A DNA stretch of 64,000 nucleotides from contig NZ_JACHGE010000001.1 of assembly GCF_014202225.1 (NCBI RefSeq), positions 787,320-851,319 on the forward strand. Direction: 5' to 3'. The notes below the pieces were generated by a model. The model had not been told where the DNA came from and did not search any database. It saw nothing but the letters and a program-made list of their open reading frames with translations. Origin of the DNA: Algibacter amylolyticus. Its GTDB lineage: Bacteria > Bacteroidota > Bacteroidia > Flavobacteriales > Flavobacteriaceae. A program made the translations under genes and the position numbers. Positions 7,601 through 17,468 of the stretch are shown piece by piece; the stretch's first letter is position 1, and every line of letters begins with the position of its first letter.

Positions 7601-10600
7601 ATGAAATACAATTTCAATGAAATTGAAGCCAAATGGCAAAAATATTGGGCAAAAAACCAAACTTTTAAAGCGGTAAATGGTAGCGAAAAACCAAAATATT
7701 ATGTTTTGGATATGTTTCCTTACCCTAGCGGTGCAGGATTGCACGTTGGGCATCCGTTAGGTTATATTGCTTCCGATATTTATGCACGCTATAAACGTCA
7801 CCAAGGGTTTAATGTTTTACATCCTCAAGGGTATGATAGTTTTGGGTTGCCTGCAGAGCAATACGCTATTCAAACTGGGCAACATCCGGCTATTACAACT
7901 AAAGATAATATTGCAACCTACCGCCGCCAGTTAGATCAAATTGGATTTTCTTTCGATTGGTCTCGCGAGGTACGCACATCCGATCCTAGTTATTACAAAT
8001 GGACACAATGGATTTTTATCCAATTATTTAATTCTTGGTATTGTAAACATGCTCAAAAAGCATTCGAGATTAAGGAGCTTATAACGTACTTTGAAGAAAC
8101 AGGAAATGGAAATATTGATGCCGTTTGCGATGATAATGTTGAGGTTTTTACAGCAGAGGAGTGGAATGCTTACTCTTGGGAAAAGCAACAAGATATTTTA
8201 TTAAAATACAGATTAACTTATTTAGCCGAAACTGAAGTTAACTGGTGTCCTGCTTTAGGAACCGTTTTGGCTAACGATGAAATTGTAAATGGCGTTTCAG
8301 AGCGTGGTGGACATGCCGTTATTCGTAAAAAAATGACACAGTGGAGTATGCGAATTTCTGCCTATGCAGAACGTTTACTTCAAGGTTTAGAAACTATTGA
8401 TTGGACCGATTCTTTAAAGGAAAGCCAGCGTAACTGGATAGGGAAATCGGTTGGTGCTCAAGTAAAATTTAAGGTAGTTTCAAACGAGGTTAAAGAAGCT
8501 CCAGAATTAGAAGTTTTTACAACCAGACCCGATACTATATTTGGTGTAAGTTTTATGACACTTGCTCCAGAGCACGAATTAGTGCAACAAATTACAACAC
8601 CAGAACAAAAGGAAGCTGTTAATGCATATATTTTAGCAACTGCTAAACGTAGCGAGCGCGATAGAATGGCCGATGTTAAAACCATTTCAGGCGTTTTTAC
8701 AGGGGCTTATGCTATACATCCATTTACTCAAAAACTGATTCCTATTTGGATTGGCGATTACGTGTTAGCGGGTTATGGTACAGGCGCTGTAATGTCTGTT
8801 CCTTGTGGCGATGAGCGCGATTATGCCTTTGCAAAACACTTTAATATTCCAATTATTAATATTTTTGAAGGTGTTGATATCTCGGAAGAACCATTTACAG
8901 ATAAACAAAAAACCGTTATAGGAAATAGTGATTTTTTAAACGGAATGAATTATAAAAAAGCAACCAAACGTGCTATTTACGAGTTGGAGCAAATTGAACA
9001 AGGCGAAGGTAAAACGAATTACCGTTTGCGCGATGCGGTGTTTAGCCGTCAGCGTTATTGGGGAGAACCTTTTCCTGTGTATTATGTTAAGGGAATGCCA
9101 CAAATGATTGATGCTGCGCACTTACCTATAAAATTACCAGAAGTTGAAAAATATTTACCAACCGAAACCGGCGAGCCACCTTTAGGAAATGCTACGGTTT
9201 GGGCTTGGGATACCAATAAAAACGAAGTGGTTTCAAATGACTTGATTGATAATGAAACCATACATCCTTTAGAATTGAATACCATGCCAGGGTGGGCAGG
9301 AAGCTCATTTTACTTTAATAGATACATGGACCCGGAAAACCAAAACGACATAGCATCGAAAGAAGCTATGGACTATTGGAAAGATGTCGATTTGTATATT
9401 GGAGGAAGCGAGCATGCTACAGGACACTTGTTATATGCTCGTTTTTGGCAAAAATTCTTGTTTGATAAAGGTGTTGTTCCTGTTGATGAGTTTGCTAAAA
9501 AACTGATTAACCAAGGTATGATTTTGGGGACAAGTGCTTTTGTTTACAAAATTAATTTAGAATTTAAATTGATTTATACGATAAAACCTTTACCAGAAAC
9601 AATATTACTAAACTATGCACAACCTTTTGGAAAAGTGAAAGAACAAGATGGAAGTGTTGATAGTAATTATTTGGTTTCTAAGTCAATTTATGAAAGTTAC
9701 AAAGGAACTAACCCTAGTATTGATACTTTAACCTTTGTATTTGACTTTAATAAAGAATACTGGAAGAATCGTATAATGAATCAGGTTTTAGAAAATGTTG
9801 AAGATAAGCAAGTGTTGAATTTTTATGATGTTGAATTAGAGTTAAATAATTTTAATTTGAAACCAATTCATGTAAAGGTTCAATACGTAAATGCTTCTGA
9901 TGAATTAGATATTGAAGGTTTAAAATCTGATAGAGAATTTGGTGAAGATTATAAAGATGCCGAATTTATTTTAGAAGATGGCGTTTACAAGGTTGGTAGA
10001 GATGTCGAAAAAATGTCTAAATCCAAATACAATGTTGTTAATCCTGATGATATTGTTTCAGATTACGGTGCTGATAGTTTACGTTTATACGAAATGTTTT
10101 TAGGCCCATTAGAGCAATACAAACCTTGGAATACGGCTGGTATTACAGGAGTTCATAATTTCCTTAAAAAACTATGGAAGTTGTATGCCGATGATAACGG
10201 ACTTAAAATTACTGATGTTGCGCCAACTAAAGACAACCTAAAAACCTTACATAAAACCATTAAAAAGGTACAGGAAGATATCGAGAATTTCTCTTTTAAT
10301 ACTTCGGTGTCTACCTTTATGATTGCGGCTAACGAGTTAACGGCTCAAAAATGTACCTCGAAAGACATTCTAGAACCACTATTGGTTTTAATATCTCCTT
10401 ATGCGCCACATATTGCCGAGGAGTTATGGAGCCAGTTAGGGAATAGTGAGTCTATTTCAACGGCACCTTTTCCGGAGTTTGATGCGAGCCATTTGGTTGA
10501 AAGCAGCAAGAATTATCCAATTTCTTTTAACGGTAAAACGCGTTTTACCATGGAATTACCACTGGATATGAGTAAGGACGATATTGAAGCTGCTGTTTTA

Positions 10601-10690
10601 GCAAACGAAAAAACACAAGAACAATTAGCAGGACGCACACCTAAAAAGGTTATTGTAGTTCCTGGTAAAATTGTGAATATTGTAGGGTAA
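7601..10690 (+). CDS. leuS: Leucine-tRNA ligase with an extra-long insertion
   Basis: A class I synthetase charging tRNA-Leu. HVGH (HIGH motif) is at residues 48-51 and KMSKS at about 804-808. I chose the second ATG ([16 protein letters not shown]) because it matches the usual family start; an in-frame ATG at 7595 is possible. Bacteroidota LeuRS proteins are already longer than the E. coli enzyme, but at 1029 residues this one is longer still. The excess is an AT-rich segment at roughly residues 650-754, between [12 protein letters not shown] and PIHVKV, where relatives have only a short linker. The frame is intact throughout. The editing domain and C-terminal anticodon-binding domain are present. 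Confidence 0.95.
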   Translation: MKYNFNEIEAKWQKYWAKNQTFKAVNGSEKPKYYVLDMFPYPSGAGLHVGHPLGYIASDIYARYKRHQGFNVLHPQGYDSFGLPAEQYAIQTGQHPAITTKDNIATYRRQLDQIGFSFDWSREVRTSDPSYYKWTQWIFIQLFNSWYCKHAQKAFEIKELITYFEETGNGNIDAVCDDNVEVFTAEEWNAYSWEKQQDILLKYRLTYLAETEVNWCPALGTVLANDEIVNGVSERGGHAVIRKKMTQWSMRISAYAERLLQGLETIDWTDSLKESQRNWIGKSVGAQVKFKVVSNEVKEAPELEVFTTRPDTIFGVSFMTLAPEHELVQQITTPEQKEAVNAYILATAKRSERDRMADVKTISGVFTGAYAIHPFTQKLIPIWIGDYVLAGYGTGAVMSVPCGDERDYAFAKHFNIPIINIFEGVDISEEPFTDKQKTVIGNSDFLNGMNYKKATKRAIYELEQIEQGEGKTNYRLRDAVFSRQRYWGEPFPVYYVKGMPQMIDAAHLPIKLPEVEKYLPTETGEPPLGNATVWAWDTNKNEVVSNDLIDNETIHPLELNTMPGWAGSSFYFNRYMDPENQNDIASKEAMDYWKDVDLYIGGSEHATGHLLYARFWQKFLFDKGVVPVDEFAKKLINQGMILGTSAFVYKINLEFKLIYTIKPLPETILLNYAQPFGKVKEQDGSVDSNYLVSKSIYESYKGTNPSIDTLTFVFDFNKEYWKNRIMNQVLENVEDKQVLNFYDVELELNNFNLKPIHVKVQYVNASDELDIEGLKSDREFGEDYKDAEFILEDGVYKVGRDVEKMSKSKYNVVNPDDIVSDYGADSLRLYEMFLGPLEQYKPWNTAGITGVHNFLKKLWKLYADDNGLKITDVAPTKDNLKTLHKTIKKVQEDIENFSFNTSVSTFMIAANELTAQKCTSKDILEPLLVLISPYAPHIAEELWSQLGNSESISTAPFPEFDASHLVESSKNYPISFNGKTRFTMELPLDMSKDDIEAAVLANEKTQEQLAGRTPKKVIVVPGKIVNIVG

Positions 10691-10795
10691 GTTAAATACT
10701 AACTACTGCGCTATTTCATAGTTTTGGTTGTCGTAAAAAGGACTAAAATAGGTTGGTTTTAATTTAAAATAAGTACTACCATTAACAAATAAACC

Positions 10796-10896
10796 CGCAT
10801 TAGGGATTGAGGTTTTGTTGAAGCTCTTTTTGTGTTGTTGCACTTATGCAACACAAAAAAGCGACTACCGAAAGCCCGACCCTTGGGTAATGCCCT
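10796..10896 (+). repeat. Modular intergenic repeat, copy A
   Basis: The left end is GCATTAGGGATTGAGG and the right end AAAGCCCGACCCTTGGG then TAATGCCC. The interior is an 11-bp stem (TTTTTGTGTTG/CAACACAAAAA). It lies between leuS and the SemiSWEET gene and matches the ends of copies at 25338, 39606, 43100 and 53873. Confidence 0.75.
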
Positions 10897-10918
10897 AATA
10901 ATTTTATTAAAAATAAGA

Positions 10919-11179
10919 ATGAATTATACTGAAACTATTGGATTTGTAGCAGCCATTTTAACTACTGCTGCTTTTCTTCCGCAGGTATTTAAAACTTGGA
11001 AAACTAAAGATGTTACCGGTTTGTCTTTACCTATGTTATTAATGTTTTTTGCTGGTATTGTGGCTTGGTTAATTTATGGGGTTTTAAAGGATAGCCCATC
11101 TATGATTTTTGCTAACAGTATTACAGTGGTATCTGCTTTTTTACTGATGTTTTTTAAAATAAAATACTCTAAAAAATAG
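10919..11179 (+). CDS. SemiSWEET sugar transporter (PQ-loop family)
   Basis: An 86-residue protein with three membrane helices, the size of bacterial SemiSWEETs, which work as homodimers in facilitated sugar movement. The family PQ motif is clear in TAAFLPQVFKTWKTKD, followed by GLSLPMLLMFFAGIVAW and a third helix with FANSITVVSAFLLMFF. I chose the ATG at 10919 because the open frame upstream of it runs back through repeat copy A and encodes a poor hydrophilic extension. The transported sugar cannot be read from the sequence. Confidence 0.88.
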   Translation: MNYTETIGFVAAILTTAAFLPQVFKTWKTKDVTGLSLPMLLMFFAGIVAWLIYGVLKDSPSMIFANSITVVSAFLLMFFKIKYSKK

Positions 11180-11347
11180 CTGTTTAGGTACACAATTGTA
11201 ATTCCTACCAATTTGATGTAAATTATATAAAAATTAGAATTAATTGTTTTTGCATGAAAATAATTTAACGAAAAGCGTATTTTACAGATAATATTTAAAA
11301 TTATTGTTTTAATTTTGCTTTAGTTTTCACACCTAAACAACTTAATT

Positions 11348-12442
11348 ATGAAAATTGGAGTTCCTATAGAAATTAAAAACAATGAAAATAGAGTAGGCAT
11401 GACACCTTCTGGTGTTTTTGAACTTACTAAGCGAAACCATAACGTTTATATTCAAAAAAACGCAGGGTTTAATAGTGGTTTTTTAGACGAAGATTATATT
11501 GAAGCCGGAGCTACAATTCTTGATACTATCGAGGAAGTATATAGTGTTGCCGATATGATTGTAAAGGTTAAGGAACCTATTGAGCCAGAATACAAGTTAA
11601 TTAAAGCAGACCAGATTGTGTTTACGTATTTTCATTTTGCTAGTAGCGAGGTGTTAACTAACGCGATGATTGAAAGTAAATCTGTTTGTATTGCTTATGA
11701 AACGGTTGAGGATGCCGATGGATCGTTACCTTTGTTAATACCTATGTCTGAGGTGGCAGGTAGAATGTCTGTGCAACAAGGTGCTAAATATCTTGAAAAA
11801 CCAATTATGGGTCGTGGTGTTTTATTAGGTGGAATTCCTGGTGTGCCTCCTGCAAAAGTATTGATTTTGGGTGCTGGTGTGGTTGGTGTACAAGCGGCAC
11901 GTATGGCTTCTGGATTGGGTGCTAGCGTACATGTTTTAGATATTAATATGAAAGCGTTACGCCATGTAAGTGATGTGATGCCAAATAACGTTATAAGTGA
12001 GTTTTCTAGTGAGTATAATATTAGAAAACATATTGTAGATTCCGATTTAATTATTGGTGGTGTGTTAATTAAAGGGGCTAAGGCACCTAAATTAATTACT
12101 AGAGATATGCTTAAAGAAATGCGTCCAGGAACCGTTATGGTTGACGTAGCTGTAGATCAAGGAGGTTGTTTTGAAACTACAAAACCTACTACACACCAAG
12201 ATCCCACTTATATTATAGATGAGGTTGTGCATTATAGTGTGGCCAATATGCCTGGAGCTGTACCTTACACATCTACAATGGGTTTAACTAACGTAACATT
12301 ACCTTATGTTATTAAGTTAGCTAATGATGGTTGGGAAAAAGCTTGCGATAATAGTGCGGCTTTAGCTAAAGGATTAAACATTGTAAAAGGCGAGATTGTA
12401 TATAAAGAGATTGCCGAAGCTTTTGATATGGAAATGGCTTAA
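11348..12442 (+). CDS. ald: Alanine dehydrogenase
   Basis: A 364-residue NAD-dependent alanine dehydrogenase interconverting L-alanine with pyruvate and ammonia. Residues known to bind substrate or act in catalysis in the family are in place: Arg15, Lys75, His96 and Asp270. The nucleotide-binding [10 protein letters not shown] loop is at about 175-184. The length is within the family range. It stands alone with a hairpin terminator after the stop. Its role here is probably use of alanine as carbon and nitrogen source. Confidence 0.95.
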   Translation: MKIGVPIEIKNNENRVGMTPSGVFELTKRNHNVYIQKNAGFNSGFLDEDYIEAGATILDTIEEVYSVADMIVKVKEPIEPEYKLIKADQIVFTYFHFASSEVLTNAMIESKSVCIAYETVEDADGSLPLLIPMSEVAGRMSVQQGAKYLEKPIMGRGVLLGGIPGVPPAKVLILGAGVVGVQAARMASGLGASVHVLDINMKALRHVSDVMPNNVISEFSSEYNIRKHIVDSDLIIGGVLIKGAKAPKLITRDMLKEMRPGTVMVDVAVDQGGCFETTKPTTHQDPTYIIDEVVHYSVANMPGAVPYTSTMGLTNVTLPYVIKLANDGWEKACDNSAALAKGLNIVKGEIVYKEIAEAFDMEMA

Positions 12443-12463
12443 GCCTTTTTTAACTATATTTTA

Positions 12464-12507
12464 AAACGTCTAAATACTTATTAGTTAAGGTTTAGGCGTT
12501 TTTTTGT
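12464..12507 (+). terminator. Hairpin terminator after ald
   Basis: AACGTCTAAA pairs with TTTAGGCGTT (one G-T pair) and is followed by a run of seven T. Confidence 0.7.
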
Positions 12508-12602
12508 TTTAATGCCTAGTGTTTTATTTAACTGACATTTATTCAGTTTATAAATTTGGCGTTATTTTTGTTATCTTTAATTATAATTTTAAAATAAAAA
12601 CA

Positions 12603-13301
12603 ATGATTGGATATTATATATTAATTGGTGCCATTTCTTTAATGAGTTGGTTAGTAAGTAGTCAATTAAAAAGGAAGTTTAAAAAATACTCGCAAGTACA
12701 TTTAAGAAACGGTATGAGTGGTGCAGAAATTGCCGAAAAAATGTTGGCCGATCATGGTATTAGAGATGTTGAGGTTATATCTACAGCAGGACAATTAACA
12801 GACCATTATAACCCTACTAATAAAACGGTTAATTTAAGTGAGTCGGTTTATAACCAACGTAATGCGGCAGCGGCGGCTGTTGCTGCTCACGAATGCGGAC
12901 ATGCAGTGCAACATGCTACGGCATATAGTTATTTAACTATGAGGTCTAAATTAGTACCCGTGGTACAAATTACCTCAAGTATGTCGCAATGGGTCGTTTT
13001 TGGTGGTGTTGCTTTAATGGCTTCTAACGCTTTAGGCGGTGCCGGACAATGGGTGGCTATTACTGGTTTGGTAATGATGAGTTTTGCAACCATATTTAGT
13101 GTTATTACTTTACCTGTAGAGTACGATGCTAGTAATAGAGCATTAGCTTGGTTAAAAAATAAAAACATAGTAACTCCAGAAGAATATAAAGGGTCTGAAG
13201 ATGCCTTAAAATGGGCGGCTAGAACATACTTGGTTGCTGCCATTGGTGCCATTGCTTCACTAATGTATTGGGCACTTCAAGTTTTTGGAGGGCGCGATTA
13301 A
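12603..13301 (+). CDS. YugP-type neutral zinc metallopeptidase
   Basis: A 232-residue membrane protein of the YugP family (PF04298). An N-terminal helix (IGYYILIGAISLMSWLV) precedes the zinc motif HECGH at residues 96-100 in AAHECGHAVQHA, and hydrophobic helices follow (VVFGGVALMA, VAITGLVMMSF). The ATG at 12603 gives the usual family start (MIGYYILIGAISL); the frame stays open a further 84 bp upstream but without family character. The substrate is unknown; the active site is predicted to work at the membrane. Confidence 0.88.
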   Translation: MIGYYILIGAISLMSWLVSSQLKRKFKKYSQVHLRNGMSGAEIAEKMLADHGIRDVEVISTAGQLTDHYNPTNKTVNLSESVYNQRNAAAAAVAAHECGHAVQHATAYSYLTMRSKLVPVVQITSSMSQWVVFGGVALMASNALGGAGQWVAITGLVMMSFATIFSVITLPVEYDASNRALAWLKNKNIVTPEEYKGSEDALKWAARTYLVAAIGAIASLMYWALQVFGGRD

Positions 13302-13323
13302 AACCATATAAAAATTACTTATT

Positions 13324-13353
13324 AAAAGCTCTGAATATTTTCAGGGCTTTTTT
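13324..13353 (+). terminator. Hairpin terminator after the YugP-type gene
   Basis: AAAGCTCTGAA pairs with TTCAGGGCTTT around a short ATATT-like loop, followed by a T run. Confidence 0.7.
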
Positions 13354-13379
13354 GTTTCTTTATTGCATAATAACAGGTC

Positions 13380-15152
13380 ATGAAAAATCCATTAGAATAC
13401 TATAAAACCCATTTACAGGTTTATAAAGCGCAAGTGCAACGCTTAACTAATACCATGACGCTTTTTAGCTTGTATCGATTAGCGGTGTTTGTGGGTATTG
13501 GTTTTGGGGTGTATTTCTTTTTTAACCAGTGGCAAATTGCAGTGGCAACAGCTGTTTTTGGCGTTGTTTTGTTCATTTATTTATTATCAAAGCATACCGA
13601 TATTAAAAGGCAACGCGATTTTAATAAAGCTTTGGTGCAGATTAATGAAGATGAAATTAAAATTGCCTCGGGTGATTTTCACGACCGAAATGATGGTTTA
13701 CAATATCAAGACCCAACACATTATTATAGTTTAGATATCGATTTGTTTGGTCGTGGTTCGTTTTTTCAATTTATAAACAGAACCACTATACAAGAAGGCA
13801 CAGCGCAATTAGCAAATGCACTTAAAGCTAATAATGTAGATGGTATTAAGGCTAGACAAGAAGCTATTAATGAGCTAAATAATAAACCTAAATGGCGCCA
13901 GCATTATACAGCAACATCGAGTTTGGTTCATGTTGAAACTCCAGCAAAACAGATTATTGGGTGGTTACAAAGTCATAAATCATTTTTACCAAAAATAATG
14001 TCTGGGTTGCCACTAGTATTTAGTTTAGGAACGCTTGTTTTATTAGCGCTTACGGTATTAAATGTTATTGAAAATAAGGCAATAATTGGCTATTGGTTAT
14101 TTATTGGGTTAGCTATAACAGGGCGTTACCTTAAAAAAATAAATGTATTAGCGTCTAATACCGATAAGATTAAAGATACCTTTAGGCAGTATGCTAGTTT
14201 GTTAGATTTAATTGAAAACGAATCCTTTACTTCGGAATTGTTACAACAAAAGCAGAAGCAAATTCAGTCGGATAATAAGAAAGCTTCCGAAATTTTTAAA
14301 GTGTTTTCAAAGTCCTTAGATGCTCTAGATAATAGAAACAACCTAATAGGTGCCATTTTTGGTAACGGTTATTTTTTAACCGATGTTAGAAATAGTTATA
14401 AAATAGAACAATGGATAGCGCAGTATGGCAATAAGGTTTCCGATTGGTTTGATGTGGTTTCGTTTTTCGATGCTTATAATTCTTTTGGTAATTATGTTTA
14501 TAACCATCCGGAATTTGTATTTCCAGAGATTTTAGAACAAGGAGCGGTTATAAAAGCTAAAGGTTTAGGGCATCCCTTATTAAATAAAAACAAGCGTGTG
14601 GATAGCGATTTAACCATAGAAAACGAAGCGTTTTTTATAGTTACTGGGGCAAATATGGCTGGTAAAAGTACCTTTTTAAGAACCGTATCGCTACATATTG
14701 TAATGGCTAACGTTGGGTTGCCTATTTGTGCACAATCAACGCAATATTCGCCGGTAAAACTAATTACGAGCATGCGTACAACAGATTCTTTAGCCGATGA
14801 TAGTTCGTATTTCTTTTCGGAATTAACACGGCTTAAATACATTGTAGATGCCATTCAAAAAGAACCTTATTTTATAATTTTAGACGAAATTTTAAAAGGT
14901 ACCAATAGTACCGATAAAGCTATAGGCTCTAGAAAGTTTGTTGAAAAGTTAGTGGCATCGAACGCTACAGGAATTATAGCAACCCACGATTTAAGTCTTT
15001 GTGAAATCGAGAAGGAATTAGAGGCTGTTAAAAATTATTACTTTGACGCCGAAATAATTAACGATGAGCTTCATTTTGATTATACTTTAAAAACAGGTGT
15101 TTGCCAAAATATGAATGCATCGTTTTTATTGAAGAAAATGGAGATTGTATAA
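13380..15152 (+). CDS. Membrane-anchored MutS-like ATPase
   Basis: A 590-residue protein whose C-terminal third is a MutS family ATPase: the Walker A motif GANMAGKST lies near residue 425, with the DDSSYFFSELTRLK and IILDEILKGTNSTDKA segments following. The N-terminal mismatch-recognition domains of true MutS are missing. Instead there are two pairs of hydrophobic helices, at about residues 25-70 and 205-258, so it is predicted to sit in the inner membrane. This architecture recurs in Bacteroidota as an uncharacterised MutS-related protein. A mismatch-repair role is doubtful; it may act in DNA handling at the membrane. No start ambiguity was seen. Confidence 0.88.
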   Translation: MKNPLEYYKTHLQVYKAQVQRLTNTMTLFSLYRLAVFVGIGFGVYFFFNQWQIAVATAVFGVVLFIYLLSKHTDIKRQRDFNKALVQINEDEIKIASGDFHDRNDGLQYQDPTHYYSLDIDLFGRGSFFQFINRTTIQEGTAQLANALKANNVDGIKARQEAINELNNKPKWRQHYTATSSLVHVETPAKQIIGWLQSHKSFLPKIMSGLPLVFSLGTLVLLALTVLNVIENKAIIGYWLFIGLAITGRYLKKINVLASNTDKIKDTFRQYASLLDLIENESFTSELLQQKQKQIQSDNKKASEIFKVFSKSLDALDNRNNLIGAIFGNGYFLTDVRNSYKIEQWIAQYGNKVSDWFDVVSFFDAYNSFGNYVYNHPEFVFPEILEQGAVIKAKGLGHPLLNKNKRVDSDLTIENEAFFIVTGANMAGKSTFLRTVSLHIVMANVGLPICAQSTQYSPVKLITSMRTTDSLADDSSYFFSELTRLKYIVDAIQKEPYFIILDEILKGTNSTDKAIGSRKFVEKLVASNATGIIATHDLSLCEIEKELEAVKNYYFDAEIINDELHFDYTLKTGVCQNMNASFLLKKMEIV

Positions 15153-15157
15153 TTTAG

Positions 15158-15206
15158 CAGTCTTCAGTCTTCAGTCTTCAGTCTTCGGTCATCGGTCATC
15201 GGTCAT
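15158..15206. repeat. 7-bp tandem repeat array
   Basis: Seven perfect-length units: four of CAGTCTT followed by three of CGGTCAT. The array fills the space between two convergent genes, and the stop codon of the minus-strand thioredoxin gene lies inside it (15196-15198). Confidence 0.9.
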
Positions 15207-16086
15207 TTTTCATCTTCCCAATCATTTCAAGTGCATTCTCATCATCGGGTTTTAAACTTAAAACTTTATAGTAGTTTTTTAAAGCTTCATTATTGTTACC
15301 TGCCTCAAAGTGTGCTTCTCCCAAACTATCGTAAACATTGTATTTGTAAGGAAAAATTTTGGTGTTTAAATCAAATACATACAAAGCTTTTTCAAATTGG
15401 TTAGATCGCAATAACGAATAGCCATACGTATTTAATTCTCTGCTTCCTTTTACAAATTCGGCAAGTCTAGGCACTAAATTAGCTTCGTTTAGTTTTAGGC
15501 TATCTATGGGTTTAGAGTTTAATAAATAATCCATGTAGTTTGCAGTCATGTAGTTAGGTTTGTATGTGTTGTTGGTAACAATGTTTAGAATATCGCGTTC
15601 TAAAGTTTCTTTAGGGTGTTCTACAATGCGATTTATTTCTTTTCCGTTTTTATAAAAAATAAAGGTTGGTACACGGTGTATGTTTAATCCTCTCTCTTCA
15701 TGGTTGGGACTTTGTTTGTAAGCTTCTTTAGTGTTATTAACAGCAATAACTTCTAGCTGATTTTCTGGGAATTTTGCCGCTTCAATAACTTTATAAAAAC
15801 GCGGTACTTCTAGTTTACTATCACCACACCAACTACCTAGAAAAACTTTTATATGGTATGGTTTTAAAGCGTCTTTTAGATTTTTAGTAATAGCATTGTT
15901 AACCAAATACGCCTCATAGTTTTTTGAAAACCACGAGTTAAATGTATGGCTTGTTAGTCCGGTTTTATCGATTTTCCCTAGTAAAACCTCATTTCCCTTT
16001 GTATCTAGTTCAATATGATTTAAAGGTTGCGAAAATCCGAGTTTCAGAATCAATAAAATGATTAATGTAATACCTGTTCGTTGCAT
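15196..16086 (-). CDS. Secreted thioredoxin-like protein with TPR-like C-terminus
   Basis: A 296-residue protein starting at 16086 with a signal peptide (MQRTGITLIILLILKLGFSQ); the longer open frame upstream has no signal-peptide character. The thioredoxin fold is visible around VFLGSWCGDSKLEVPRF (Cys87) and VPTFIFYKNGKEI. Only one active-site cysteine is present (CGDS, not CxxC), so it is a monothiol type. Residues 225-290 contain two TPR-like helical repeats (ALYVFDLNTKIFPYKYNVYD; ALKNYYKVLSLKPDDENAL). The last residues and stop codon are encoded by the tandem repeat array. Confidence 0.82.
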   Translation of the reverse strand: MQRTGITLIILLILKLGFSQPLNHIELDTKGNEVLLGKIDKTGLTSHTFNSWFSKNYEAYLVNNAITKNLKDALKPYHIKVFLGSWCGDSKLEVPRFYKVIEAAKFPENQLEVIAVNNTKEAYKQSPNHEERGLNIHRVPTFIFYKNGKEINRIVEHPKETLERDILNIVTNNTYKPNYMTANYMDYLLNSKPIDSLKLNEANLVPRLAEFVKGSRELNTYGYSLLRSNQFEKALYVFDLNTKIFPYKYNVYDSLGEAHFEAGNNNEALKNYYKVLSLKPDDENALEMIGKMKNDR

Positions 16087-16275
16087 GATTTTGATTGTTT
16101 TAACCAAAAATAGAACTATAAAACTTCTATTTTTAAAAATCTGGATACATAGCCATGTCAACCATACTAATGGATGTTTTGCGTTTATAAACAGCAAAAC
16201 TAACGTTGGTAACTACAAAACCGACTTTTGTACATAATGTTTGATGGTTTTGGCTTTTCTGTTTACTTTTAAAAA

Positions 16276-17247
16276 ATGACGATTACTAAAAAACACACTT
16301 CGCAGGCTTTGGTCCATATTTTGTTTTGGATGCTCTTTGTATTTGTGTCCTTATTTCTGTTTTCAGATTATTACTGGAAAGAAAATCCGTTTTTACAATA
16401 CGTCATCCTTTTAGTGGCCATTGTTTATGTAAACCACGTTTTTTTACTGCCTTTTTTTGTTAAAAAAAAGTGGTATCTGTTTTACGCTTTTGTATTTGCC
16501 GGAATTTCTTTTTCGGCCACACAATTATATTGCTATGCCTTTGCACAATGTGGCTGTAGTATACCAAAATGTTTAAGCGATTATTTATGGCAAACCCTAG
16601 TACCGCTAATATTCTTCTCTTTTGTATGGATTCTATATCGGTTTATTGATGAGCAAGAAGCAGTGGAAAACATTAAAAAAGAACATGCCGAAATGGAGCT
16701 TAAGTTTTTAAAATCACAAATAAATCCGCATGTGTTATTTAATAATTTAAATACCATTTATTCATATTCCATTGAAAAACCTAACGAAACACCCGAGCTT
16801 ATTTTAATGCTTTCAGATAACCTAAAACATGTGTTGTATGAAAGCAACGAGAAAACCATTACTTTAGAAAAGGAAATCCATTTTATCGATAATTACATTA
16901 AATTTCAAACCATAAGAACCGAAGGCGTAAAGCGTATTAGTTACAATAAATCTATAGATGCTTTAAACCATCAAATAGCACCTTTGCTATTAATTACTAT
17001 AATTGAAAATGCTTTTAAACACAGTACTTTAAATAGCGAAATTGTAGTAGATATTAAAGTAGAGCAAGGTGTTTTATATTTTACGTGCCAAAATAATTTT
17101 GATAAAAACAAGCTAAGTACTAACGACTTAAAAATTGGTTTACAAAATCTTGAAAAGCGTTTAGAGCTTATTTATAAAAGTAATTACCAGTTTAAAATTA
17201 GTAAAGACGAGGTGTTTAAGGTTACTTTAAAATTTAATTTAAACTAA
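16276..17247 (+). CDS. LytS-type sensor histidine kinase (His_kinase family)
   Basis: A 323-residue membrane kinase with four N-terminal helices over the first 125 residues, then the PF06580 kinase core with the phospho-accepting His152 in FLKSQINPHVLFNNLNT. The C-terminal ATPase part has IIENAFKHS and GLQNLEKRL. A cysteine cluster lies in the loop QCGCSIPKC (residues 91-99). It pairs with the LytTR response regulator downstream, but the two are separated by a 221-bp repeat-filled spacer, and the last codons of this gene are duplicated in that spacer. The stimulus is unknown. Confidence 0.9.
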   Translation: MTITKKHTSQALVHILFWMLFVFVSLFLFSDYYWKENPFLQYVILLVAIVYVNHVFLLPFFVKKKWYLFYAFVFAGISFSATQLYCYAFAQCGCSIPKCLSDYLWQTLVPLIFFSFVWILYRFIDEQEAVENIKKEHAEMELKFLKSQINPHVLFNNLNTIYSYSIEKPNETPELILMLSDNLKHVLYESNEKTITLEKEIHFIDNYIKFQTIRTEGVKRISYNKSIDALNHQIAPLLLITIIENAFKHSTLNSEIVVDIKVEQGVLYFTCQNNFDKNKLSTNDLKIGLQNLEKRLELIYKSNYQFKISKDEVFKVTLKFNLN

Positions 17248-17248
17248 A

Positions 17249-17291
17249 TGTCAGTTCGAGTGATTTTTGATAAAAAGTGGTATCGAGAACC
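17249..17291 (+). repeat. TGTCAGTTCGAGT...TATCGAGAACC repeat, copy 1
   Basis: Conserved ends TGTCAGTTCGAGT and TATCGAGAACC enclose a short variable interior. First of three copies in the kinase/regulator spacer. Confidence 0.75.
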
Positions 17292-17312
17292 CATATAGAA
17301 CCAAAATTCTTA

Positions 17313-17364
17313 TTCTCGATACAAGTTTTACGCATTTCAATCGTAAAATTTACTCGAATTGACA
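17313..17364 (-). repeat. TGTCAGTTCGAGT...TATCGAGAACC repeat, copy 2 (inverted)
   Basis: On the minus strand it reads TGTCAATTCGAGT to TATCGAGAA, with a different interior that contains its own stem (ATTTTACG/CGTAAAA). With copy 1 it could fold into one long hairpin. Confidence 0.75.
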
Positions 17365-17405
17365 GAATTTAGTAATATAAATAATGAGCTTAATTTAAAC
17401 TAAAA

Positions 17406-17452
17406 TGTCAGTTCGAGTGATTTCGATTTTTATCGAAATTGTATCGAGAACC
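17406..17452 (+). repeat. TGTCAGTTCGAGT...TATCGAGAACC repeat, copy 3
   Basis: Same ends as copy 1, with an interior stem ATTTCGAT/ATCGAAAT. It ends 16 bp before the start codon of the response regulator and therefore lies in its translation-initiation region. Confidence 0.75.
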
Positions 17453-17468
17453 AATCAATTACAAAACT

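Larger units (their letters stand above)
17234..17423 (+). repeat. Direct duplication including the kinase 3' end
   Basis: A segment of about 33 bp at 17234-17266 recurs at 17390-17423 with one extra A. It spans the last kinase codons (TTAATTTAAACTA), the stop and the first part of the TCAGTTCGAG repeat. The two copies begin 156 bp apart. Confidence 0.8.

Noticed and set aside
10832-10918. Longer N-terminus for the SemiSWEET
   Set aside because: The extra codons are encoded by the intergenic repeat; the family start is at 10919.
14498-14854. A 118-codon minus-strand frame inside the MutS-like gene
   Set aside because: It lies exactly under the conserved Walker A/B region of the plus-strand protein and has no domain character.
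15158-15206. The 7-bp tandem array as a CRISPR or phase-variable promoter
   Set aside because: Units are far too short with no spacers for CRISPR, and the site is between two gene ends, so it is not a promoter.
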